Shown here one piece after another: positions 1-4,545 of a stretch of DNA of 8,604 nt (position 1 is its first letter; each line of letters opens with the position of its first letter). A program made the translations under genes and the position numbers. Below the pieces are notes generated by a model. That model did not search any database. It worked only from the letters and a program-made list of their open reading frames with translations, and was not told the DNA's origin. Source of the stretch: DASZBX01 sp035943635 (GTDB lineage Bacteria > Actinomycetota > Actinomycetes > Streptomycetales > Catenulisporaceae); contig DASZBX010000082.1 in the NCBI GenBank assembly GCA_035943635.1, positions 1-8,604 on the forward strand, in the 5' to 3' direction.

Positions 1-957
1 GATCGGCGTCCCCACCGCCACATCCGACTGACCACTGAACCGCGACAACACCACCTGATACGCCGCCAACACCACCATGAACAAACTCGCCCCACCACCC
101 GACGCAATCCCCCGCAACCCCTCAGCCACAACGGCCGGGACGTCAAAGAACACTGTGTCGCCGGCCGCGCCGCGCTCGGCCGGACGGTGATGGTCGACGG
201 GAAGCTCCAGCGGCTCGAGCCCGGCCAGACGCTCGCGCCAGTACCCGAGTTGGTCCTGCTCCACCGCGCCCGACAGCTGCTCGCGCTGCCAGGCCGCATA
301 ATCGGCGTACTGCACCGGAAGCTGCGGCAGCACCGCGGCCCGGCGCTCGATCGCGGCCGCGTAGAACTCGCCGATCTCGCGGGCCAGGATGCCTTCGGAC
401 CAGCCGTCGGACACGATGTGATGCAGCGCCAGCAACAAGAACTGATCGTCCTGCCCCACCACGACCACGTCAGCCCGCAGCAGACGCCCGGACGCGAGGT
501 CGAAGGGCTCGCGGGCCCGCGACCGCAGCAGCTCCACGGCCTCCCCCTCACGCGCCGCGGTGTCATCCTCGGCGTCCTCGATGCCCTCGGTCCCAAGCCG
601 CAGGTCGTGCACGGTAACCGCAACCCCCCACGGCGAGTCCATGATCTGCCGCGGTTCCCCGTCCTCATCCGGAACGAAGCGCGTGCGCAGCACCTCGTGC
701 CGCGCCACGATCCCCGACAACGCCCCCTCCAGCGCCGCCACGTCCAGCCGACCCGACACCCGCACCGCGAACGGCACCAGGTACTCCGCGCTGCCCGGCT
801 CCAACTGGTCTAGGAACCACAGCCGCTGCTGCGCGAACGAGAGCGCGACGGGGTCCGTGGTCCGGCGCGGGGTGATCCGGGCCGGGTCGGCGGCGGGTTC
901 GGCCGCGCGCTCGGCCAGGCGGGCGAGCAGGCGGCTTTCCAGAAGGTCCATGGCCAT
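1..957 (-). CDS. Non-ribosomal peptide synthetase, N-terminal condensation domain (partial, runs off window)
   Basis: This is the first 319 codons of an NRPS; the gene continues past position 1. After a short N-terminal segment (residues 1-35, with a helical stretch ESRLLARLAERAAE that could be an acceptor docking element) comes a condensation domain. It shows C1 SFAQQRLWFL at 40-49, C2 RHEVLRTRF at 87-95, the catalytic motif HHIVSDG at 179-185 (second His, 180, is the expected base) and C4 YADYAAW at 217-223. The form HHIVSDGWS is typical of LCL domains, which join two L-residues. The likely substrate is the peptidyl thioester on the carrier protein ending the NRPS at 4546-8604, because that protein lacks its own release domain. 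The start is ATG 957, with a weak GGA 7 nt upstream; in-frame ATG 951 is an alternative. From about position 132 downward the third-base usage changes abruptly from C-rich to G/T-rich. The domain call is firm; partner and substrate are inferred. Confidence 0.95.
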   Translation of the reverse strand, partial: MAMDLLESRLLARLAERAAEPAADPARITPRRTTDPVALSFAQQRLWFLDQLEPGSAEYLVPFAVRVSGRLDVAALEGALSGIVARHEVLRTRFVPDEDGEPRQIMDSPWGVAVTVHDLRLGTEGIEDAEDDTAAREGEAVELLRSRAREPFDLASGRLLRADVVVVGQDDQFLLLALHHIVSDGWSEGILAREIGEFYAAAIERRAAVLPQLPVQYADYAAWQREQLSGAVEQDQLGYWRERLAGLEPLELPVDHHRPAERGAAGDTVFFDVPAVVAEGLRGIASGGGASLFMVVLAAYQVVLSRFSGQSDVAVGTPI

Positions 958-1023
958 GATGAAATCCGTTTCCGTTCTGATCGCGGGACTGGCGGGTGGG
1001 TCAGCCGGCTGCGGACACCGACA

Positions 1024-1045
1024 GCCAGCCGATTTCGATGCTGGC
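1024..1045 (-). other. Small inverted repeat upstream of the second NRPS gene
   Basis: Arms gccagc (1024-1029) and gctggc (1040-1045) flank 10 bases. A separate 10-bp perfect palindrome, cagccggctg, lies at 1002-1011. Both fall in the leader region between the large hairpin at 1075-1122 and the NRPS start at 957. This gap (958-1074) should hold the promoter if the NRPS is transcribed on its own, but I see no convincing -35/-10 pair. The repeats may be leader structure or a regulator site, or chance in GC-rich DNA. Confidence 0.25.
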
Positions 1046-1074
1046 AGCGCGGTGCGGGCGGGATAACTGGGCAC

Positions 1075-1122
1075 TTTCGCCGGAAAGGGCGGTGGCCACA
1101 TGTGGCCACCGCCCTGGCGAAA
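1075..1122 (-). terminator. Very strong hairpin after the MFS gene, probable terminator or attenuator
   Basis: The core 1086-1115 is a perfect 30-bp palindrome with 15-bp arms centred between 1100 and 1101. Outer arms tttcgcc (1075-1081) and ggcgaaa (1116-1122) extend it to 22 pairs, with one 4-nt bulge (1082-1085). It starts 45 nt downstream of the MFS stop codon and lies 118 nt upstream of the next NRPS start. There is no U tract, which is common for actinomycete terminators. It probably ends the repressor-pump transcript and isolates or attenuates the downstream synthetase. A protein-binding operator is a possible alternative, since the core is fully symmetric. Confidence 0.75.
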
Positions 1123-1167
1123 CGGAGCGAGAGAATCAGAATTCTGTTGTAGCGCCTGCTGTCGTGC

Positions 1168-2628
1168 TCAGACCGAGGCCGGTTCCGGCACCGCGACCTG
1201 CGGGCGGGCGTCCTGCGCCTCGTCCGCGGCAGCCGGCTCGGCGGCCGGGGACGCCGTGCCCGGCATGCCCGTCGCAGTCGCCGCGTACGTCGCGCTCTGC
1301 GCGTCCTCGGCGCCCAGCGCGTCCGGCGCATCCGCCTCGACCACTGCGCCCGCCTCGGCCGGCGTCTTCTTGCGCATCCCGGACCAGTCGTTGCTCAGCC
1401 CCGGCAGGATGACCGCCGTGGCGTACAGTCCGCCGACCACCCATAGCGCCCCGGTCAGCCCGGTCACCGCGACCACTCCGGCGCCGAACAGTCCGCCGAA
1501 CGGGATACCCGCCCAGGTCACCGCCTGAGCCAGGGTCTTGACCCGGCCCAGCAGGGCGGTCGGGATCAGTTCGTAGCACACCGCGCCGACGATCGGGTTG
1601 ACGAAGCCCGAGCCCAGGCCGCCGATCGCGAGCACCGCCAGCACGCCCCACATCGGCACGCCGGCCGCCATCGCGATGAACCGCGGGACGCCGCCGATGA
1701 AGAAACCGACCAGGTACGCGGTGCGCCGCGGCAGCCGCTCGGCCACCCCGGTGGCCACCACCGCGGCGATGATCGAGGTGGCCGCGAAGACGCTGACCAC
1801 CAGCCCGATCGCCTCGGGACCGGCGCCGGAGGCCTTGGCCCAGACCGGCAGCAGCACGGACATGAACGCCTGGTCCAGCAGGTTGGACATGGCCAGCATC
1901 ACGACGATCGAGCGCAGCAGCCCGGCCCCGCGCAGGAAGTCGGCGCCCTCGCGCAGCCGGGTCAGGTACGGCGCGTCCTGGGTGACCGGCCGCTCGTGCG
2001 GCTCGGGCACCGGGTCGGTCAGCGTGGCCGAGACGATCAGCGCGGACAGGGCGAACAGCGCGGCGGTGGCCCAGAAGGCGAACACGCTGCCGAACAGGGC
2101 GACGACCACGCCCGCGATGGCCGGGCCGACCGTGGTGGCGCTGCGTTCGACCACGGTGCTCAGGCCCGTGCCGCGCTCGATCGGGACCCTGGCCTTGCGG
2201 GTGGCCGAGGGGACGAACAGGCCCTTGGCACCGTTGGCCGGCCCGTCGGCCATCCCGACCACGGCCATCAGGCCGAGCAGGACCGGGAAGGAGAGCATCC
2301 CGGCGAGGTAGAGCAGGGGGGCCAGGGCGGTGGCGGTGGTGGAGACCAGGTCGCCGGTGACGCTGATCCGCTTGGGCCCGATCCGGTCGATCAGCGGCCC
2401 GGACAGGGCCTGGAAGATCACGTAGGGCAGTACCTGGCAGAAGGCGACCAGGCCGGTCTTGGTGATGCTGCCGGTCGTGGTGAGCACGAACCAGGGCATC
2501 GCGACGGCCAGCACGCGGTTGGCCGTCAGGGCCGAACCGTAGGCGGCCAGCAGGGAGACCAGGCCGCGGCGGTCGCGGGGTTCGGCGGCGGTCGGGGACG
2601 AGCCGGTTTCGGGCATGGCGGTACTCAT
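1168..2628 (-). CDS. MFS efflux transporter
   Basis: This 486-residue integral membrane protein belongs to the major facilitator superfamily and most resembles the drug or siderophore exporter branch (EntS or macrolide-efflux type) in length and pattern. Hydrophobic segments cover roughly residues 23-50, 58-80, 92-125, 165-200, 240-262, 272-295, 305-347 and 368-410, compatible with 12 helices. The loop after the second helix carries a motif-A-like GPLIDRIGPKR (77-87). The C-terminus from about 415 is a long hydrophilic Ala/Glu/Pro-rich tail (about 70 residues), likely cytoplasmic and disordered. The start ATG 2628 has GGAG (2640-2637) 8 nt upstream, a good ribosome site. It lies 136 bp downstream of the ArsR-type regulator on the same strand, with no obvious terminator between, so the two are probably one transcript. 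Probable job: proton-driven export of the cluster's peptide or self-resistance; the substrate is not shown by the sequence. Confidence 0.93.
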   Translation of the reverse strand: MSTAMPETGSSPTAAEPRDRRGLVSLLAAYGSALTANRVLAVAMPWFVLTTTGSITKTGLVAFCQVLPYVIFQALSGPLIDRIGPKRISVTGDLVSTTATALAPLLYLAGMLSFPVLLGLMAVVGMADGPANGAKGLFVPSATRKARVPIERGTGLSTVVERSATTVGPAIAGVVVALFGSVFAFWATAALFALSALIVSATLTDPVPEPHERPVTQDAPYLTRLREGADFLRGAGLLRSIVVMLAMSNLLDQAFMSVLLPVWAKASGAGPEAIGLVVSVFAATSIIAAVVATGVAERLPRRTAYLVGFFIGGVPRFIAMAAGVPMWGVLAVLAIGGLGSGFVNPIVGAVCYELIPTALLGRVKTLAQAVTWAGIPFGGLFGAGVVAVTGLTGALWVVGGLYATAVILPGLSNDWSGMRKKTPAEAGAVVEADAPDALGAEDAQSATYAATATGMPGTASPAAEPAAADEAQDARPQVAVPEPASV

Positions 2629-2764
2629 CGGGGGCGCTCCGTTTCACAGGTAGCTCAGGACTGATGTGGGGGTGGGCGCGGCCGGGGCCGCGGGGGCAGG
2701 GGGCAGCACGGATCGTCGTGTGCTGCGGGAACCGCCCTCAGGTGCGTCAGACGGCTGATCGAGG
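2629..2764 (-). other. Spacer between regulator and transporter genes
   Basis: These 136 bp hold the GGAG ribosome site of the transporter (2637-2640) and only a trivial 4-bp stem (TCAG/CTGA) near 2748-2759. I find no copy of the TTTGCAAAG operator half-site and no convincing promoter, which favours cotranscription of regulator and pump from the promoter upstream of the regulator. The spacer is long for a tight operon, so a second, weaker promoter cannot be excluded. Confidence 0.4.
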
Positions 2765-3394
2765 TCAAGGGGTGCGGTGGTCCTCGGGTTCGGGGAACAG
2801 CTGGAACTGGAAGGTCACCCGGGCGGCGTCCTTCGGCGGGTCCGCGGCCGGGAAGCCGTCCGGGTCCGCGTTCGGATCAGGGGCCTTCAGGCGGGCCGCG
2901 GTGTGCCGGCGCAGGACGCCGTGCACCTCGGCCATCAGCTCGCCGGCCTGCTCGGGGGTGAGGGTCAGGGCGTAGTCGCCGAAGTCCTCGGCCGCCCGCC
3001 ACTGCGGGCTCAGGGTCGGCGCGGCCTCGACCGCGCGCATCAGGTTGTCCGCCCAGACCTGGGCGAGCGAGCGCAGGTAGACGGCCGCCGGGCCGTCCAC
3101 CTGGCCGACCAGGCCGGCGTCGGTCAGCGTGGTGTTGGCATGGGCCGCCCGCCACCAGCGCTCCCGCCGGGTGCCGAGCTCGGGCACCTCGGTGACGAAC
3201 CCGTACTCGGCCAGCTGCCGCAGGTGGTAGCTGGCCGCCCCGGAGTTCTGGCTCAGGCGCTCGGCCAGCATCGAGGCGGTGGCCGGCCCGTCCGTGCGCA
3301 GGATGCCGAGCATCCGGATCCGCAGCGGATGGGCGATCCCGCGCAGGGTGCGCGCGTCGAGGTCGACTCTGGGGAGCGGTTCGTCCGGTGCCAT
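2765..3394 (-). CDS. ArsR-family winged-helix transcriptional regulator
   Basis: The 209-residue protein has an N-terminal winged helix-turn-helix at about residues 14-85. The signature HPLRIRMLGIL (22-32) is followed by the helix around ATASMLAERL, the recognition helix within NSGAASYHLRQLAEYGFV (50-67) and a charged wing TRRERWW (75-81). The rest (about 90-209) is a mostly helical partner or ligand region with no recognisable enzyme fold. No Cys-rich metal site of the ArsR/SmtB ELCVCDL type is present, so metal sensing is unlikely; a small organic ligand, perhaps the cluster product, is more plausible. The reading frame is open back to a TTG at 3442, but I chose ATG 3394. The TTG lies inside the operator palindrome, and a promoter can be drawn ending just before the ATG. 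No Shine-Dalgarno sequence precedes the ATG, so the mRNA may be leaderless. It probably represses itself and the downstream MFS pump. Confidence 0.9.
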   Translation of the reverse strand: MAPDEPLPRVDLDARTLRGIAHPLRIRMLGILRTDGPATASMLAERLSQNSGAASYHLRQLAEYGFVTEVPELGTRRERWWRAAHANTTLTDAGLVGQVDGPAAVYLRSLAQVWADNLMRAVEAAPTLSPQWRAAEDFGDYALTLTPEQAGELMAEVHGVLRRHTAARLKAPDPNADPDGFPAADPPKDAARVTFQFQLFPEPEDHRTP

Positions 3395-3400
3395 GGTTCC

Positions 3401-3429
3401 AAGGTATACCGCGCAGGAGTGTTTGCAAA
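3401..3429 (-). promoter_or_regulatory. Putative promoter of the regulator-transporter unit
   Basis: Reading the minus strand, TTTGCA (3429-3424) serves as a -35 box (4 of 6 matches to TTGACA). A 17-nt spacer and then TACCTT (3406-3401), which fits TANNNT, follow. The -10 box ends only 6 nt before ATG 3394, the arrangement typical of leaderless actinobacterial transcripts, and fits the missing ribosome site. The -35 box lies within the palindromic operator, so a bound repressor would block polymerase. The boxes were picked by eye. Confidence 0.45.
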
Positions 3430-3458
3430 GACTTCTTTGCAAAGAAGTCTTTGGAAGT
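3422..3458. promoter_or_regulatory. Palindromic operator with 14-bp tandem repeat, probable ArsR-type binding site
   Basis: Positions 3426-3453 form a perfect 28-bp palindrome centred between 3439 and 3440. The element TTTGCAAAG occurs at 3422-3430 and again at 3436-3444, with a degenerate third copy TTTGGAAGT at 3450-3458, each shifted by 14 bp. It is much richer in A/T than its surroundings. It lies 28 bp upstream of the chosen start of the ArsR-type gene and overlaps the proposed -35 box. Such symmetric sites next to small winged-helix repressors are usually their autoregulatory operators. Three phased half-sites could bind two dimers. Confidence 0.8.
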
Positions 3459-3471
3459 CGCCGGGAGGGGT

Positions 3472-3491
3472 CAGCTCATGGTCTTGAGCTG
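3472..3491. other. Small inverted repeat beside the operator
   Basis: Arms cagctca (3472-3478) and tgagctg (3485-3491) pair perfectly around a 6-nt loop. The repeat lies 14 bp from the operator repeat, on the far side from the regulator gene and about 130 nt downstream of the hydrolase stop. It could be a weak terminator for the hydrolase transcript or an extra regulator site. The 7-bp stem is too short for a firm call. Confidence 0.3.
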
Positions 3492-3611
3492 CGTGTTTGC
3501 TCCTCGCATGAGCGCAGGAAACCACACAGGCCACCGGGTACGGATTCCCGCACGCCGAACTGCGGCCCGATCGCCTCGGCTTCCATCCGCCCTGGAACGG
3601 TGTATACGACA

Positions 3612-3625
3612 CCTGATCCGTCAGG
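3612..3625 (-). other. Short hairpin overlapping the hydrolase stop codon
   Basis: Arms cctga (3612-3616) and tcagg (3621-3625) pair around a 4-nt loop, and the right arm contains the stop codon of the hydrolase gene. The nearby ggtgt/acacc repeat at 3599-3613 is similarly small. Neither is strong enough to call a terminator. The remainder of the gap 3492-3598 shows no gene with a convincing start and no obvious promoter. Confidence 0.2.
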
Positions 3626-4427
3626 CGACGGGATGTACCGGCACAGCAGGATGCGTGCTCGTGATCACGGCGTCCATGACGAAGGCGTCGACGACCGCCG
3701 CACGGTCCTGCGGGTGCTCGGCGAGCCACAGACCGAGTTGGTGCGCGGAGCCGGTGATCCGCAACTCGCGGAACTCCGCCTCGGGGCGATTCTGCAGGGT
3801 CTGGGCGAGCAGGCGGGTCACGTCCGGGGGGATGACGTCGTCGCGCTCCGGCAGCACCAGCACCGCGCGGCCGCGGAAGCCGGCCAGCGACGCGAGGGCG
3901 TGGGTGTCGCGCCAGCTGTCCGGGCGGCGGATCAGGTCGGTGAACCCGGCGCCGAAGGGCACGTCCCAGGCGGCCGCGTCGTACACGGCCGGGGAGAACA
4001 GGCCGATCGTGGTGATCCGTTCGCCGTAGACGTCGACCAGGTCGGCCACGGTCTGCCCGCTCATGCTGAAACCGAGCAGCAGCAACGGCGAATCAGCCGC
4101 CACGACCCGCTCGACCACGGACCGCGCCTGGTCGCGGCGGCGGCGCAGGCTGAGGTCGGGCAGCTGCCCGGTGCTCTGGCCGTGCCCGGAGAAGTCGAAG
4201 ACGACGGCGGTGTGCCCGCGGCGGGCGAAGTCCTCGGCCAGCGGCAGCATGCGCTGCTGCGAGGCGGTGCCCGCGCCGTGCATGATCAGGACGGTGCTGC
4301 GGGCCGGGCCGGCGTCGCCGCCCTCGTATTCGCTCTGGTCGTCGTCGTCTTCGTGGGCTGGTTCGACGAGGGTGACGTCGAGCACCTCGCCGTCGGATTC
4401 GAGGGCGAACTTCGAGGTCTGGATCAC
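3621..4427 (-). CDS. Alpha/beta hydrolase, substrate unknown
   Basis: This 268-residue soluble protein has no visible signal peptide. The alpha/beta hydrolase pattern is complete: oxyanion-hole HG at 50-51 (LIMHGAG), a strand-turn motif FDFSGHGQS at 78-86, the nucleophile elbow GFSMSG with Ser121, an acid in LPERDD (Asp196 or Asp197), and His229 in GSAHQLGLW. The elbow reads G-x-S-x-S instead of the usual G-x-S-x-G. Residues 26-38 form an acidic insert (EDDDDQSEYEGG) before the first core strand. The start is GTG 4427; the AGGG at 4439-4436 could be a ribosome site at 8 nt spacing. It sits between the first NRPS and the ArsR-MFS pair. It resembles esterase or serine-aminopeptidase-type hydrolases more than type II thioesterases, whose elbow is normally GHSMG. 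It may trim, hydrolyse or release a peptide intermediate, or be unrelated to the pathway; fold confident, role not. Confidence 0.88.
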   Translation of the reverse strand: MIQTSKFALESDGEVLDVTLVEPAHEDDDDQSEYEGGDAGPARSTVLIMHGAGTASQQRMLPLAEDFARRGHTAVVFDFSGHGQSTGQLPDLSLRRRRDQARSVVERVVAADSPLLLLGFSMSGQTVADLVDVYGERITTIGLFSPAVYDAAAWDVPFGAGFTDLIRRPDSWRDTHALASLAGFRGRAVLVLPERDDVIPPDVTRLLAQTLQNRPEAEFRELRITGSAHQLGLWLAEHPQDRAAVVDAFVMDAVITSTHPAVPVHPVA

Positions 4428-4434
4428 CCGGCCG

Positions 4435-4440
4435 ACCCTA
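4435..4440 (-). promoter_or_regulatory. Possible -10 box of the hydrolase gene
   Basis: TAGGGT (4440-4435, minus strand) fits the TANNNT form and ends 7 nt before GTG 4427, the spacing expected of a leaderless transcript. No good -35 box stands 16-18 nt upstream. The same bases could instead act as a weak ribosome site (AGGG), so the two readings compete. A hairpin upstream (4479-4520) would require a separate promoter here if it terminates efficiently. Confidence 0.25.
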
Positions 4441-4454
4441 CCGCAGAACCGGTC

Positions 4455-4470
4455 CCGGCGAGAGCGCCGG
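4455..4470 (-). other. Short GC hairpin upstream of the hydrolase
   Basis: Arms ccggcg (4455-4460) and cgccgg (4465-4470) pair perfectly around the 4-nt loop agag. It follows the larger terminator hairpin by 8 nt on the minus strand and may reinforce it as a tandem terminator, or it may be chance in GC-rich DNA. Confidence 0.3.
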
Positions 4471-4478
4471 ACACGCCC

Positions 4479-4520
4479 GCGCGGCGGCGCGGCCCCGGGC
4501 CGGGAGCCGCACCGCCGCGC
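4479..4520 (-). terminator. Terminator hairpin of the first NRPS gene
   Basis: Two 15-nt arms (4479-4493 and 4506-4520) pair around a 12-nt loop, 25 nt after the NRPS stop codon. The only imperfect position (4488/4511) is a G-U wobble in the minus-strand RNA but a C-A mismatch in the plus-strand RNA, so the structure favours the minus-strand transcript. There is no U tract. It probably ends the synthetase transcript before the hydrolase gene. Confidence 0.7.
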
Positions 4521-4545
4521 AGGTCGTCACGTCACCGCGTACGCC

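Noticed and set aside
299..301. Possible TTA (bldA-type) codon in the second NRPS
   Set aside because: The taa at 299-301 and the one at 615-617 are both out of the NRPS frame; I noticed no in-frame TTA codon in any gene here.
1137..1146. 10-bp palindrome cagaattctg just after the MFS stop
   Set aside because: Short and isolated, with no repeat elsewhere in the window; likely chance next to the much stronger hairpin.
1136..2647. 503-codon minus-strand frame overlapping the MFS gene
   Set aside because: Arg/Gly/Pro-rich shadow frame; the frame at 1168-2628 has membrane helices, a motif-A loop and a ribosome site.
3478..4029. Plus-strand ATG at 3478 preceded by GGGAGGGG, a possible divergent gene
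   Set aside because: The ribosome-site match is good, but the product shows no domain and biased composition, and most of it is antisense to the hydrolase. It would also start within the inverted repeat 3472-3491.
3621..4427. Type II editing thioesterase for the NRPS
   Set aside because: The expected GHSMG elbow and the typical GxHFF-like His context are absent; GFSMSG and GSAHQLGLW point to a different hydrolase branch.
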